Source: Neobacillus niacini (GTDB lineage: Bacteria; Bacillota; Bacilli; Bacillales; Cytobacillaceae). From it: a stretch of 64,000 nt of DNA. Position numbers and translations under genes: made by a program. The notes under the pieces were generated by a model. That model was not told where the DNA came from. It searched no databases and saw nothing but the letters and a program-made list of their open reading frames with translations. The stretch lies in NCBI RefSeq assembly GCF_019749295.1, contig NZ_JACWFG010000004.1, positions 124,001 through 188,000 of the forward strand, given 5' to 3'. Positions 8,403 to 19,163 of this stretch are shown here, in pieces; within the stretch, counting starts at the first letter, position 1; the number at the start of each line of letters is the position of its first letter.

Positions 8403-8465
8403 AGTTACCTGGGTAATTAAAATACTTACCTGGGTAACTATAGCGGTTTTAGAGGGAAATGTCAA
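8403..8465 (-). promoter_or_regulatory. Sigma-A promoter with twin MarR operators
   Basis: On the minus strand the -35 is TTGACA (8465-8460) and the -10 is TATAGT (8442-8437), separated by exactly 17 bp. Two copies of the palindrome TTACC-CA-GGTAA lie at 8426-8437 (touching the -10) and 8405-8416 (start region). They are 21 bp apart, two helical turns, so both would be on one DNA face. This is the expected layout for MarR dimers blocking RNA polymerase. Confidence 0.85.
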
Positions 8466-8578
8466 GGCATGGAGCACGATTTACGGGGCTGGCGTGATTC
8501 CAGTCAGTACACTTTGGGATTAGATTAATAAAAGGCCAGTAATTATTCATTGTTGATTTCCGTGTAGGGTTGAGAATT

Positions 8579-8765
8579 AATAGGCGGAAAATTTCCGGCT
8601 ATTGTTTATAAAGGAACCTTTTGAAGCAGTATAGGCGGAGATATTCCGCTTAACTGCTTTAAATAAGACAAATTACAAGGATTTAGATACAATAAGCGGA
8701 AGATCTCCGCCTATTTCTAAGGAAATAATGATATTTCCCAATATAAACGGAAATTCTCCGCTTAT
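8579..8765. repeat. Four dispersed copies of a 23-25 bp palindrome
   Basis: Copies lie at about 8579-8603, 8631-8653, 8691-8715 and 8743-8765. Their consensus is ATARGCGGA-n4-5-TCCGCYTAT, and starts are spaced 51-60 bp apart. The sequence between copies is not conserved. Their location between the divergent-side marR promoter and the metH terminator is non-coding. No T-run follows the copies, so they are not ordinary terminators. Confidence 0.8.
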
Positions 8766-8810
8766 TTTCCAAACACAGTGAATTCAACATTCAGTTTTAA
8801 CAGTACCAAA

Positions 8811-8841
8811 TAAAAAAATCCGCAGAATTTTAATCTGCGGA
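8811..8841 (-). terminator. Intrinsic terminator of the met operon
   Basis: On the minus strand TCCGCAGA and TCTGCGGA pair over a 7-base loop, followed by T7. Confidence 0.85.
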
Positions 8842-8847
8842 CTTCAG

Positions 8848-11800
8848 TTATCTTAATACATTAAAGTATCTTGCTTCTGGATGGGCAAATACCATGGCTG
8901 ATACGGAGGCTTCTGGCTCCATCATGCAGCCTTCTGTTAGTTCAATTCCGATTTCTTCTGGATGAAGTAATCCGAATAGCTTTTTCTGATCCTCTAAGTC
9001 TGGACATGCAGGGTATCCAAAGGAGAAGCGCTGTCCTTGATATTTAGCTGCAAATCGATCTTGCATCGTGAATGTCAGCGGATCCGGGAATCCCCAGCGA
9101 TCGCGCATTTGACGATGGATTAATTCTGCAAAGCCTTCAGCTGATTCGAGTGCTAAAGCTTGCAGGGCATGACTCTCAAGGAAACGTCCTTCTGCTTTTA
9201 ACTGGTCAGCCTTTTCACGTATTCCTCTGCCTGCGGTTACGGTAAAGAAACCTACATAATCCTTTTCACCGCTGTCAACTGATTTAATAAAATCAGCCAA
9301 GCATAAATGCGGTGCAGAATCCTGACGTGGGAAATCAAATGTCTCAATGATAGTATTAGGGTCTTGTGGATCGTAAATGAAAATTTTATTTCCGTCTGAC
9401 TGTGCCGGGAAGAATTGATAGACGGCAGCAGGTAAAATCCAATTTTCCTGTTTCGCATCTGCTAATAAGCCATCAACAACCTCTTTAACCTTTACAGCTT
9501 TTTCATTTCCTTCAGATATCAATTTAGCAACTTTTCCTTTTACCCCAAGGTGGTGGCCGATTAACATTTGCATATTGATATACGGCTCAATATGGGAAAG
9601 GGAATAGGTTTTTAAAATGTGCTTCTTTGTATCCATCGGTGTGAAAACCGGTACCTCCGTTGAAACGGATGGTCTAACCCTAACAGCTGTCGATACGGCT
9701 GATCGAATTGGTAAATCGCGTGGAATCTCAATAGCAGCTAGTTTTTCATTTTTTTCGGCAACTAGTTTTTCGTACTCCTCAGGAGATTGAATCTGGTTGG
9801 CAAGTGAGAGACCTGTCATGGCGTCCTTCGCATAAAGAACAAGTCCATCATACTCTTTTGCAATCTTGGTATCGGTGAACTTTCTAGAAAGTGCAGCACC
9901 GCCTACCATAATCGGAGTTGAGATTCCTGCTTCTTTCATATCCTGCGCCGTTAACACCATTTGCTGTGCAGATTTCACCAGCAATCCGGATAAACCAACG
10001 ATGTCTGGTTTTTCTTTTTGAATGACTTGAACCAATTCAGTTGGTGTTACTTTAATTCCTAAATCATGAACATCATAACCGTTATTGCTAAGAATAATGT
10101 CTACTAGGTTTTTTCCAATATCATGTACATCACCTTTAACTGTTGCTAAGACAACCTTCCCTTTGGAAGCAGAAACATCACCTTTTTCCATATAAGGTTC
10201 TAGATAAGAGACGGCAGCCTTCATGACTTCTGCGCTTTGGAGAACCTCGGCAACAATAAGCTGATTGTCATTGAACAGTCGGCCTACTTCTTTCATGCCT
10301 TCCATTAATGGTCCATTAATTATATCAAGCGGAGCAGGATACTCTTCAAGTGCTAACGCCAAATCCGGCAAGAGACCTTCCTTAGTGCCTTCGACCACGT
10401 AGTATGAGAGTCGTTCTGGCAAACTCATATTTGGTACAGTACTCTTTGTCTCTTTCTTCTTACCTCGATAAAACTCAGTAAAGGTAGCTAATGTTTCATC
10501 TGTCGTATTAAATAAAAGTGCCTCTGCTAACTCAACTTCCTCCTTTGAGATAGAAGCGAACCGCTCTAGTTTTTCAGTATTTACTATCGCATAATCGAGA
10601 CCAGCTAATGTACAGTGATATAAAAAGACGGAGTTTAAAATTTCCCTGCCGACAGGCGGAAGACCGAAAGAAACATTGCTGATACCAAGAATGGTTTGAA
10701 CCTTAGGAAGATGTTCTTTGATTAACTTAATACCTTCCACCGTTGCTTTTGCAGAACCAATATATTGTTCATCACCCGTCCCTACGGGGAAAACAAGCGG
10801 GTCAAAAATAAGGTCTTGGGACTTCAAACCATATTTATTGACTAAGATGTCATGAGATCGTTTGGCAATTTCCAATTTCTTTTCAGCTGTAACGCCCATC
10901 CCTTTTTCATCAATCGTCCCTACAACAACAGCTGCACCATACTTATGAATGAGTGGAACAACTGCTTCAAATCTCTCTTCACCATCTTCAAGGTTGATCG
11001 AATTAATAATCGCTTTTCCCTGAGAGTATTTGAGTGCTTTTTCAATTACTTTTTCATCCGTTGAATCGATAACAAGCGGAGCTTTTATCTTTTTCACCAC
11101 TTCAGGAATGAAATTCTCCATATCGCTTAATTCATCACGATCAGGGTCGGCTAGACAGATATCAATAACATGCGCGCCGCCTTTTACCTGGGCACGTGCA
11201 ATCTCTGCTGCTTCTTCAATTTTACCTTCGTTAATGAGGCGTTTGAATTTACGAGAACCAATTACGTTTGTGCGTTCTCCGACCATAATCGGACGCAGTG
11301 TCGGATCATCGTAAACAAATGGTTCAATACCTGAAACCATATGGAAATCAGAAGGCTGTGCCTCGCGTGGTGAGTACTTCTTCATTTCGTCTGAAATGGC
11401 TCGAATATGATCCGGCGTTGTACCACAGCAGCCCCCAACAATGTTTAACCATCCATGGGCAGCAAAATCAGCAAGCTTCTTGGCCAATATTTCAGGTGTT
11501 TCATGATAATGTCCTTCTTCATCTGGAAGACCTGCATTTGGATAACAGATAATCGGTGTTGAAGCAAGATTAGAAAGCGAGCGGATATGATCCTGCATAA
11601 ATTCCGGGCCAGTCGCACAATTTAGCCCTACTGCTATCGGGTTCATATGCTCTAATGAAATGTAAAAGGATTCTATAGATTGTCCCGCAAGTGTTGTACC
11701 CATCGGTTCAATGGTTCCAGATACAATTAAAGGAAGAACTTTACCTGTTTTGCTAAATGCATTTTTTATCCCAATAAAGCCAGCCTTAACATTCAGCATA

Positions 11801-12297
11801 TCCTGACTTGTTTCAAGAAGGAGAAGGTCGACACCGCCGTCAATTAACCCAATCGCTTGTTCTTCATAAGCAAGAGCCAGTGCTTCAAAAGTGGTTCCAC
11901 CGGTAACACTCAAGGTCTTGGTAGTCGGACCCATTGATCCTGCAACATAGCGCGGCCACTCTGCTGTTGAAATTTTATCTGCTTCCTTTTTGGCAATTTG
12001 ACCAGCTATTTTATTTAATTCATACGCTTTAAAGCCTAAATCGTAGTCGTCAAGAACAATGCTTGTGGCCCCAAAGGTATTGGTTTCAATGATATCTGCA
12101 CCAGCCTCTAAGTATTCACGATGAATCTTCGCGATTGTCTCAGGGGCTGTTACATTTAAGTACTCGTTACAGCCCTCATATTGCTCGCCGCCAAAGTCCT
12201 CAGCCGATAAATCTGCTTGCTGAATCATCGTACCCATGGCACCGTCCATCACTAGAATTCGTTTCTGCAGTTGTTCACTAAATAGAGCTTTCGACAT
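8848..12297 (-). CDS. metH: Cobalamin-dependent methionine synthase
   Basis: This 1149-aa enzyme transfers a methyl group from 5-methyl-THF to homocysteine through cobalamin. All four modules are visible in order. The homocysteine/zinc domain carries zinc cysteines in GLNCATGP and GGCCGTTP. The pterin domain begins at [14 protein letters not shown]. The B12 domain has the cobalt-ligand motif DVHDIGKN, and the C-terminal SAM-dependent reactivation domain contains TAGRGI and [15 protein letters not shown]. The length is near the usual 1150-1230 aa. The start at 12297 has AGGGGGAA upstream and overlaps yitJ by 20 bases. It is the last gene of the S-box operon. Confidence 0.96.
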   Translation of the reverse strand: MSKALFSEQLQKRILVMDGAMGTMIQQADLSAEDFGGEQYEGCNEYLNVTAPETIAKIHREYLEAGADIIETNTFGATSIVLDDYDLGFKAYELNKIAGQIAKKEADKISTAEWPRYVAGSMGPTTKTLSVTGGTTFEALALAYEEQAIGLIDGGVDLLLLETSQDMLNVKAGFIGIKNAFSKTGKVLPLIVSGTIEPMGTTLAGQSIESFYISLEHMNPIAVGLNCATGPEFMQDHIRSLSNLASTPIICYPNAGLPDEEGHYHETPEILAKKLADFAAHGWLNIVGGCCGTTPDHIRAISDEMKKYSPREAQPSDFHMVSGIEPFVYDDPTLRPIMVGERTNVIGSRKFKRLINEGKIEEAAEIARAQVKGGAHVIDICLADPDRDELSDMENFIPEVVKKIKAPLVIDSTDEKVIEKALKYSQGKAIINSINLEDGEERFEAVVPLIHKYGAAVVVGTIDEKGMGVTAEKKLEIAKRSHDILVNKYGLKSQDLIFDPLVFPVGTGDEQYIGSAKATVEGIKLIKEHLPKVQTILGISNVSFGLPPVGREILNSVFLYHCTLAGLDYAIVNTEKLERFASISKEEVELAEALLFNTTDETLATFTEFYRGKKKETKSTVPNMSLPERLSYYVVEGTKEGLLPDLALALEEYPAPLDIINGPLMEGMKEVGRLFNDNQLIVAEVLQSAEVMKAAVSYLEPYMEKGDVSASKGKVVLATVKGDVHDIGKNLVDIILSNNGYDVHDLGIKVTPTELVQVIQKEKPDIVGLSGLLVKSAQQMVLTAQDMKEAGISTPIMVGGAALSRKFTDTKIAKEYDGLVLYAKDAMTGLSLANQIQSPEEYEKLVAEKNEKLAAIEIPRDLPIRSAVSTAVRVRPSVSTEVPVFTPMDTKKHILKTYSLSHIEPYINMQMLIGHHLGVKGKVAKLISEGNEKAVKVKEVVDGLLADAKQENWILPAAVYQFFPAQSDGNKIFIYDPQDPNTIIETFDFPRQDSAPHLCLADFIKSVDSGEKDYVGFFTVTAGRGIREKADQLKAEGRFLESHALQALALESAEGFAELIHRQMRDRWGFPDPLTFTMQDRFAAKYQGQRFSFGYPACPDLEDQKKLFGLLHPEEIGIELTEGCMMEPEASVSAMVFAHPEARYFNVLR

Positions 12298-14137
12298 AGC
12301 TGTTCCCCCTAATTTGACTAGCACGCTTTTTTGCATATACAGCCAATTCTGTTGTTAGCTCGTATCGTAAGAATGGTGTGATTAAATAAATTCCATTAAA
12401 AAGGTCAAGTGCTGTGTCAATTAATGATTTTGTAATTTCAATTCCTTCACGTGCAGCTTGAAGAGGTTGATCATTCAACGCTGACATCCGGTCACGAATG
12501 GATTGAGCAATTTTAATTCCTGGAACTTCATTATGGAGAAATTCAGCATTTCTGCTGCCTGTTAAAGGCATTAACCCAATATAAATAGGGGCTTTTAGAT
12601 GTTTGGTATGTTCATAGACTTCAAGTAATTTTTCCTCCGAAAAAACGGGCTGTGAAATGAAATAATCTGCTCCAAATTCAATCTTTTTCTCAAGGCGTTT
12701 AACCGCTTTTTCAACTGAGCGGACATTGGGATTAAAGGCACCAGCAATACTAAAAGCCGTTTTTTGGCCAAGGTCTTTGCCGGAAAAGGATAAGCCTTCG
12801 TTTAACTGCTTAATCATTTGTATGAGTTCAAAGGAAGAGACATCGTATACAGATGATGCACCAGGGAAGTCTCCGACTCTTGCTGGGTCACCGGTAATCG
12901 CCAGAACATCGTGCATACCAAGCGTATGAAGCCCCATTAGATGAGATTGCAAACCAATAATATTGCGGTCGCGGCAGGCAATATGGATAAGCGGCCGCAT
13001 ACCTAATTCTTGTTTAACAAGATAACCTAAAGATTCATTAGAAATCCGCACCTGAGCTAAAGAGTTATCTGCCATCGTAATCGCGTCGATTCCTGCTTCT
13101 TTTAACGCCTTTGCGCCTTCAAAAAACTTGCTTGTATCAAGCTTTCTAGGAGTATCTAATTCTACGATTATTGAAGTTCTCTCTTTCACTAATTCTTCTA
13201 GTGGTTGAAAGTCGCGTTTGGCTGCACTGGATTCAACAATGATTTTCTTATCTTTTATTTGTACAACCTTTTCTGTGATCGGTTTCGCATTTTTTAATTC
13301 GGATGCAAATGCCGAGATATGTTCAGGTGTTGTACCGCAGCAGCCCCCAAGTAAACGAACACCTTGGTTCCGGAAGGACTGTGCAGATTTGCGGAAATAA
13401 TCCGCATCTCCTTCATAATGGAATTTACCGTCTGTATAGGTTGGTAAACTTGCATTTGGGTAGGCTGACAAAAATGCCTGTGATGGGAGTTCAATCTCCT
13501 CAAGTGTTTCAAGCATATGATGCGGTCCAAGACGACAATTTAAGCCAACTACATTTGCACCGAGACTTTCTAGACGTTTCAGGGCTTCATTAATAGGTGT
13601 GCGGTCCTGGAGAATTCCCCGCTCCTGAAGAGAAACCTGCGCAATAATTGGAACCTTAGTTTCTTTCCTTGCAATAGTAAGGACCGTTTCCAGCTCCTCA
13701 AGGTCATAAAAGGTCTCAAATAATAACCCATCTACCCCTTCTAGCAGTAAACAATATAATTGTTCCCGGAAGCTTCGCTTTATTTCTTCTATAGAAATTG
13801 TATTGCTTTTTATTCCGCGATTGCCGCCAATCGTTCCTAAAACATAAGCATTTTTCTGGGCGGCTTTTTTGGCATTTTGGACAGCGGCAGCATTAATTTC
13901 TTTAACTGAATCCTCAAGGCCATATCTTTGTAATTTTAAGTAATTAGCCGCATAGGTGTTGGTTTGAATAACATCAGCACCTGCATCAATATAGGCTTTA
14001 TGAATTTCCTGGATTTTTTCTGGATGTGAAAGATTTAGTTCTTCAAAGCAACTATCAGTTCCAAAAGAATAGAGGAGGGTGCCCATGGCTCCATCAGCAA
14101 TTAAAATCTGCTTTTCTAATTTTTCTAATAGACTCAT
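12278..14137 (-). CDS. yitJ: Bifunctional homocysteine S-methyltransferase / 5,10-methylene-THF reductase
   Basis: This 619-aa fusion resembles Bacillus YitJ. Residues 1-290 form a homocysteine methyltransferase barrel with zinc ligands in [10 protein letters not shown] and GGCCGTTP. Residues about 325-600 form a methylenetetrahydrofolate reductase ([28 protein letters not shown]). The second half makes 5-methyl-THF, the methyl donor for MetH encoded next. ATG 14137 is chosen for the GAGGGTG site before it. It sits 13 bases behind metC and overlaps metH, so translation is probably coupled. Confidence 0.92.
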   Translation of the reverse strand: MSLLEKLEKQILIADGAMGTLLYSFGTDSCFEELNLSHPEKIQEIHKAYIDAGADVIQTNTYAANYLKLQRYGLEDSVKEINAAAVQNAKKAAQKNAYVLGTIGGNRGIKSNTISIEEIKRSFREQLYCLLLEGVDGLLFETFYDLEELETVLTIARKETKVPIIAQVSLQERGILQDRTPINEALKRLESLGANVVGLNCRLGPHHMLETLEEIELPSQAFLSAYPNASLPTYTDGKFHYEGDADYFRKSAQSFRNQGVRLLGGCCGTTPEHISAFASELKNAKPITEKVVQIKDKKIIVESSAAKRDFQPLEELVKERTSIIVELDTPRKLDTSKFFEGAKALKEAGIDAITMADNSLAQVRISNESLGYLVKQELGMRPLIHIACRDRNIIGLQSHLMGLHTLGMHDVLAITGDPARVGDFPGASSVYDVSSFELIQMIKQLNEGLSFSGKDLGQKTAFSIAGAFNPNVRSVEKAVKRLEKKIEFGADYFISQPVFSEEKLLEVYEHTKHLKAPIYIGLMPLTGSRNAEFLHNEVPGIKIAQSIRDRMSALNDQPLQAAREGIEITKSLIDTALDLFNGIYLITPFLRYELTTELAVYAKKRASQIRGNSYVESSI

Positions 14138-14150
14138 ATTATCACCCTCA

Positions 14151-15326
14151 TTATACATTCAGTTGTTTTTCATAGATTACTTGCAGTGCTTGAGAAAAGT
14201 CTTTTATAAGATCTTCAGGATTCTCTAGACCTACTGAAAGACGCAGAAGACTATTTTTAATTCCTCTTTTTTCTCTCTCTTCTTGTGGCATAGCCGCATG
14301 AGACATCTTAGCTGGGTAGGAAAGGATAGATTCTACCGCTCCAAGACTTACTGCAAATACTGGTATTTTTACATTTGAAACAAAAGTTCTTAATGCTTCT
14401 TCATCAGATAGTTCGAATGATAATACCGCTCCTGCACCGGATGCCTGTTTCTGCTGCAATTCATGCTGCGGGTGATTTGTAAGAGCTGGATAATATACTT
14501 TTTCAATAAGTGGGTGTGATTCTAAAAACTCAGCAATCGTAAGAGCTGATTTTTGTGATTGTTCCAGCCTTACATGAAGGGTCTTTAATCCCCTAAGTAC
14601 AAGCCATGCATCCTGGACCCCAAGGACAGCACCAAATGAATTTTGTAAAGAATACAGCCTGTTGCCTAATTCTTCATCTTTTACAACGGCAAGACCTGCA
14701 ACTACATCACTGTGACCAGATAAAAACTTCGTTGCACTATGAAGAACAATATCCGCTCCAAGCTCTAAAGGTCTTTGATACTGAGGCGTTAAAAAAGTGT
14801 TATCTACATACGTAATGGCGTTAATTTCTTTTGCCAGCGAACTAATAGCTTCAATATCGGTAACCTTTAAGGTTGGGTTAGAAGGTGTTTCAACATAAAA
14901 TGCTTTCGTGTTAGGCTTAACGGCATTTTTAACTTGAGTAAGGTCTGTCATATCTACAAATGTATGCTCAATTCCGAAGCGAGTAAGTACCTGAGTAACC
15001 ATGCGGAACGTACCGCCATACACATCCTCCGTAATGACGATATGATCTCCAGCAGATAGTAGAAGGAAAGCTGTTGAAATAGCAGCCATTCCTGAAGAGA
15101 AAGCAAAGCCTCTAGTGCCGCCTTCTAATTCTGCAATAACATCCTCAAGGGCTTCTCGTGTTGGGTTTGCACTTCTCGCGTAATCGTATTTTCCAAAGCT
15201 TTCGATATCGAATTGATGAAAGGTTGAGGCATGCTGGATGGGTACACTAACCGCTCCAGTAGCGGGATCGACCTTATGTTGATTGTGAAGGAGCTTGGTT
15301 TCAAAACTATAATCTGCTGAACTCAT
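14151..15326 (-). CDS. metC: Cystathionine beta-lyase
   Basis: This 391-aa PLP enzyme of the Cys/Met metabolism family converts cystathionine to homocysteine. The PLP lysine is in [12 protein letters not shown], and family motifs include [21 protein letters not shown] and [14 protein letters not shown]. Its start codon overlaps the stop of metI by one base (TAATG), so the two are translationally coupled. Paralogy with metI makes swapped labels possible. I call this one the lyase because it follows metI as in the Bacillus metI-metC pair. Confidence 0.88.
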   Translation of the reverse strand: MSSADYSFETKLLHNQHKVDPATGAVSVPIQHASTFHQFDIESFGKYDYARSANPTREALEDVIAELEGGTRGFAFSSGMAAISTAFLLLSAGDHIVITEDVYGGTFRMVTQVLTRFGIEHTFVDMTDLTQVKNAVKPNTKAFYVETPSNPTLKVTDIEAISSLAKEINAITYVDNTFLTPQYQRPLELGADIVLHSATKFLSGHSDVVAGLAVVKDEELGNRLYSLQNSFGAVLGVQDAWLVLRGLKTLHVRLEQSQKSALTIAEFLESHPLIEKVYYPALTNHPQHELQQKQASGAGAVLSFELSDEEALRTFVSNVKIPVFAVSLGAVESILSYPAKMSHAAMPQEEREKRGIKNSLLRLSVGLENPEDLIKDFSQALQVIYEKQLNV

Positions 15327-16441
15327 TATTGAATCACTCCTTCTTTTAATTTAGCTAATGACTGTTCAAGGTCTTGAATAATATCGGTTGGATCTTCAAG
15401 GCCAACGGAAAATCTTAATAATCGGTTACAAACACCTGACTGAATTCGAATCTCTTCTGGAATATCAGCATGAGTCTGTGTCGCTGGATAAGTAATAAAG
15501 CTTTCTGTTCCGCCAAGGCTTTCAGCAAAGGTAATAAGTGAAAGACTTTGAAGAAATGGATTTACCCAAGCTTCATCTTGTAATCGGAAGGAAACCATTC
15601 CGCCTTTACCTGGATACAGCACATCTGTTATACCATCATGATTAGAAAGGTATTCAACAATGGCCTTGGCATTGCTCTCATGTCTTTGCATTCTTAGTGA
15701 TAAAGTTTTCATTCCGCGCATAACCAGCCAAGAATCAAAGGGACTAAGGACGCCGCCTGCACCGTTATGATGGAAGGCTAATGCCTCACAAAGTTCTTTC
15801 CCCTTGGCAACAACAAGACCTGCAAGGACATCATTATGGCCGCCTAAGTATTTCGTTGCACTGTGAATAACAATATCCGCTCCAAGCAGAATTGGCTGCT
15901 GAAGAAGAGGAGTGTAGAAGGTATTATCAACAATCAGAATAATTCCATGTCTCTTTGCAATTTCTGATACAGCGGCAATATCTGATTGCTGCATAAGTGG
16001 ATTGGTTGGAGTTTCAAGGAAAATCGCCTTCGTTTGCGGGGTAATCTTACTTTCTATCTCTTCCGGACTACACGTATTCACATATTGAGTTTGGAGTCCC
16101 CATTTCTTAAATCCCTGTTCAAGTAAACGATATGTTCCTCCATATAAATCTTCGCTCACAATCCATTCGTCTCCAGATTGGAATAACGATAAGATTGTAA
16201 AAATCGCTGCCATTCCCGAGCTGCAGGCAAATCCTTGGTCTGCGCCCTCTAAGTCTGCAATCGCCTTTTCAAGTAACTGGCGTGTTGGGTTTCCCGTCCG
16301 CGAATAATCAAACCCAGTTGACTGGCCAATCCCCTCATGGCGGTAAGCAGTTGAAAAATAAACAGGAGGATTGACAGTGCCTGTCACCTTATCACTTCTA
16401 TTTCCAATCTGAGCTAACTTCGTATCGATTTTATAAACCAT
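15326..16441 (-). CDS. metI: Cystathionine gamma-synthase / O-acylhomoserine (thiol)-lyase
   Basis: This 371-aa PLP enzyme of the Cys/Met family takes O-acetylhomoserine with cysteine (or sulfide) towards cystathionine (or homocysteine). The PLP lysine lies in HSATKYLGGHND; other motifs are YSRTGNPTRQLLE and LETPTNPLMQQSDI. The start at 16441 has a strong AAAGGAGGAA site. It is the first gene behind the S-box leader, so the whole operon should be made only when SAM is low. Confidence 0.9.
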   Translation of the reverse strand: MVYKIDTKLAQIGNRSDKVTGTVNPPVYFSTAYRHEGIGQSTGFDYSRTGNPTRQLLEKAIADLEGADQGFACSSGMAAIFTILSLFQSGDEWIVSEDLYGGTYRLLEQGFKKWGLQTQYVNTCSPEEIESKITPQTKAIFLETPTNPLMQQSDIAAVSEIAKRHGIILIVDNTFYTPLLQQPILLGADIVIHSATKYLGGHNDVLAGLVVAKGKELCEALAFHHNGAGGVLSPFDSWLVMRGMKTLSLRMQRHESNAKAIVEYLSNHDGITDVLYPGKGGMVSFRLQDEAWVNPFLQSLSLITFAESLGGTESFITYPATQTHADIPEEIRIQSGVCNRLLRFSVGLEDPTDIIQDLEQSLAKLKEGVIQ

Positions 16442-16647
16442 TTCAATTTCCTCCTTTATATAGACTCTTTTCTTAAATCTTTCTTTTTGTATCATAATTT
16501 AATGATTGTGCTGTGGTTTCGTAGTAAATCGCAGAAATAAGAAAAGAGCTTGCAAACTAAATTAAATTGCACAAAATAGCTATTTCCAGGGTTAAAATCG
16601 GCTTTTAGATTTTAACAACTATCGTTAAGAAAACACCCTTGATAAAA

Positions 16648-16680
16648 CAAAAAAAGCCTTCTATAAGAAGAAGACTTTTG
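16648..16680 (-). terminator. S-box expression-platform terminator
   Basis: On the minus strand AAAAGTCTTCT pairs with AGAAGGCTTTT over a short loop and runs into a T tract. It is the SAM-controlled terminator of the riboswitch. Confidence 0.85.
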
Positions 16681-16825
16681 GATGCACATTCGCATAGGTC
16701 ATTCTTCTTATCTCACAAGTTACCAAATAACTTGATGGACTTAGCACCTTTTCAATGAAAAAAATGTCATTGAAGGTTGCTGAGACTTCATAGGGCCATT
16801 CCCTCAGCCTCTCTTGATAAGAAAG
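16648..16825 (-). ncRNA. S-box (SAM-I) riboswitch leader of the met operon
   Basis: Read on the minus strand from about 16825, the leader shows the canonical S-box string. A 5' P1 strand TTCTTATC and AGAGAGGCTGAGGGAATGGC come first, then GAAGCCTCAGCAACC in slightly variant form. AAGGTGCTAAGTCC follows, and GATAAGAA (16705-16712) closes P1. A terminator follows at 16648-16680. SAM binding stabilises P1 and lets the terminator form, shutting off metI-metC-yitJ-metH. Confidence 0.96.
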
Positions 16826-16848
16826 TATAATATTTAGACTTTTTATAA

Positions 16849-16877
16849 AATTTACTACAGATTAGTAGGTGTGTCAA
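16849..16877 (-). promoter_or_regulatory. Probable sigma-A promoter of the met operon
   Basis: On the minus strand TTGACA (16877-16872) is followed after 17 bp by TAAATT (16854-16849), about 25 bases before the riboswitch. The -35 is perfect and the -10 matches 4 of 6. Confidence 0.55.
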
Positions 16878-16961
16878 TTCCTTTTTGTATTGTTCCTTTA
16901 AACCGTTAAAATCTTGTCGAAAAATACTCTTAATAAACCGTATATAATAGTTAAAAAAAAG

Positions 16962-17020
16962 TTGACTCTTAAATTGGGAGCATTTATGATAGGTATATCA
17001 AGACGTTCTTTATTGAGAAC
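16962..17020 (+). promoter_or_regulatory. Promoter of the lasso cluster with SinR-type operator 1
   Basis: TTGACT (16962-16967), 17 bp, TATGAT (16985-16990) make a strong sigma-A promoter. The 16-bp inverted repeat GTTCTTTATTGAGAAC lies at 17005-17020, exactly 14 bp after the -10, where it would cover the early transcribed region. Each half matches GTTCTYT, the reported SinR binding element. The same promoter-to-operator spacing occurs at 57519-57577. Confidence 0.8.
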
Positions 17021-17118
17021 TTGTAGGTATTATTAATTCTCATTATAGCACCAATAATTATATATTTACACTATAAAGGATTGCTTTTTAGAATCCATTA
17101 ATTCACTAAAATTTTGTT

Positions 17119-17134
17119 GTTCATTTTAAAGAAC
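17119..17134 (+). promoter_or_regulatory. SinR-type operator 2 in the lasso leader
   Basis: The 16-bp inverted repeat GTTCATTTTAAAGAAC lies 114 bases downstream of operator 1, inside the untranslated leader. Paired sites would allow looping or cooperative binding. Confidence 0.65.
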
Positions 17135-17209
17135 GTGAAAGTCGTAACTTCTCTAAGTTTAAATTATTATTAAGTACAAACGTAGATGTAAAAGTGGCAG
17201 GAGGAAAAG

Positions 17210-19159
17210 ATGAGCGCTATTGCTGGTATATATCATTTAAACGATGAACCTATTAATTTCGAACACGGCAGGAGAATAATGAAAGAGTTAGATAGATTTC
17301 CTGCTGATGATGTTCAAACCTGGCATAGCGACAAAGTCTTTCTTGGCTGCCATGCCCAATGGGTTACACCGGAGTCTATAGGCGAAAAACTTCCCTACTA
17401 TGATCAGGAAAGAAATTTAGCTATTACGGCAGATGTGATTATTGATAATCGAGAAGAATTATTTGAAAGATTACAAGTTGATAAAAGGAAAAGAAAAGAA
17501 ATCACTGATAGTGAATTGATATTACTCTCTTATCATAAGTGGGGAGAAGACTCTCCGAAATATCTAGTTGGCGATTTTGCTTTTATGATTTGGGATGACA
17601 AAAAACAACAATTCTTTGGGGCAAGAGATCCTTCTGGCTATAGGACACTTTACTATTTTAGAAATCATTCCCGTTTTAGTTTTTGTACTACAATTGAACC
17701 ATTATTGGCTTTGCCCTATATTGAAACGCAACTGAATGAAAATTATATTGCCGAATTTTTAGCTATTACTGGAATGATTGATACGGTAGATGCTCGTATA
17801 ACACCTTTTAAAGATATAGAACAAGTGCCACCATTTCATTCGATTACGATTGCTGGAAACAGAATCAATCTTAAACGCTTCGGTACATTTACGCCAACTG
17901 AAAAAATAAAATTAAAATCAAATGAAGAATATGTTGAGGCTTTTCGAGATGTTTTTCAAGAAGCAGTAAAATGTAGATTACGAACTTTTCGAGAAGTTGG
18001 CTCCCAACTAAGTGGAGGACTGGATTCAGGTGCAGTCGTAGGGTTTGCGGTTAAGGAACTTCAAAAAAGTAGTAAGACATTACATACTTTCAGTTATATT
18101 CCGCCAAAGGATTTTGTTGACTTCACTCAAAAGCGAATAATGCCGGATGAGCGGCCATTTATTAAGAAAACTGTTGAATATGTAGGAGGAATTTCCGATC
18201 ATTATTATGATTTTGATGGGAGAAGTTCTTATACCGAAATCGATGATTATCTTGATGTTATGGAAATGCCGTACAAATTTGCAGAAAACTCTTTTTGGCT
18301 AAGAGGCATTTTTGAGAAAGCGAGCGAAAAGGGTGTTGGAATCCTACTAAATGGTGATAAGGGTAATTCAACGATATCATGGGGATCTGCATTAGATTAT
18401 TATGCGATTCTATTAAAGAGGTTTAGATGGCTACATCTTATACATGAATTACATCAATATAGTATGAAAACCGGAGGAGCTAGATTTCGGCTAGTTCCTA
18501 ATATTATTAAAATTGGCTTTCCGATTTTAAATCAAATGGTAACGAGGAACAACGCGGAGGATCTACCGATTTTAATTAATTCAGAGTTTGCAGAGAGAAC
18601 GGGTGTATTTTCAAAGTTAGGTGAGTATGGAATTGATAATTCTGGCTGGTTAGCCACAAAAAATCTTTATGAGCAAAGAAGAATCATATTTGACAATATT
18701 TCCACTTGGAATTCTGGAAGTACATTTAATGCTAAACTCTCATTGCGATATAAACTCTGGAAACGTGACCCTACAAATGACATACGGGTGGTCCGCTATT
18801 GTTTTTCATTACCTGAAGATCAATTTGTTCAAAATGGCTCAGACCGTGCACTCATTAGAAGAGCAACTGAAAATGTGCTTCCAGATCAAATTAGGTTAAA
18901 TCAACGTATTTGGGGGATACAAGGTGCAGATTGGCTCCATCGAATGGTTCCACATTGGAATTTGCTCATAGAAGAAGTTAAGGAACTTCTTAAAGATTCC
19001 AACCTATTGAAATTTTTCGATGAAAAGGTAATAAGGTTTGCAATGGTTAAAAGCGAAAAGGTTCTAAGGACAGAAAGTATGTCCGACCCCGACTATAGAA
19101 TTTTAATGAGAACTGTAATAGTGTATCGCTTAATAAAAAAATACTTTGAAAGGGGGTGA
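17210..19159 (+). CDS. Lasso peptide macrolactam synthetase (asparagine-synthase-like, C protein)
   Basis: This 649-aa protein has an N-terminal glutamine amidotransferase-like domain (about 1-200) and a C-terminal asparagine-synthase domain with the ATP-binding PP-loop SQLSGGLDSGAVVG at about 263-276. The amidotransferase nucleophile Cys2 is missing (MSAIAGIY), as expected for lasso cyclases. These adenylate an Asp/Glu side chain and join it to the core peptide's N-terminus, so no ammonia is needed. GGAGG directly precedes the ATG. It starts the lasso operon, and the precursor begins four bases after its stop. Confidence 0.92.
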   Translation: MSAIAGIYHLNDEPINFEHGRRIMKELDRFPADDVQTWHSDKVFLGCHAQWVTPESIGEKLPYYDQERNLAITADVIIDNREELFERLQVDKRKRKEITDSELILLSYHKWGEDSPKYLVGDFAFMIWDDKKQQFFGARDPSGYRTLYYFRNHSRFSFCTTIEPLLALPYIETQLNENYIAEFLAITGMIDTVDARITPFKDIEQVPPFHSITIAGNRINLKRFGTFTPTEKIKLKSNEEYVEAFRDVFQEAVKCRLRTFREVGSQLSGGLDSGAVVGFAVKELQKSSKTLHTFSYIPPKDFVDFTQKRIMPDERPFIKKTVEYVGGISDHYYDFDGRSSYTEIDDYLDVMEMPYKFAENSFWLRGIFEKASEKGVGILLNGDKGNSTISWGSALDYYAILLKRFRWLHLIHELHQYSMKTGGARFRLVPNIIKIGFPILNQMVTRNNAEDLPILINSEFAERTGVFSKLGEYGIDNSGWLATKNLYEQRRIIFDNISTWNSGSTFNAKLSLRYKLWKRDPTNDIRVVRYCFSLPEDQFVQNGSDRALIRRATENVLPDQIRLNQRIWGIQGADWLHRMVPHWNLLIEEVKELLKDSNLLKFFDEKVIRFAMVKSEKVLRTESMSDPDYRILMRTVIVYRLIKKYFERG

Positions 19160-19163
19160 AAAG

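Noticed and set aside
16501..16640. Possible start of another small gene after metI on either strand
   Set aside because: No ribosome site plus frame combination; the segment is the riboswitch-to-metI leader.
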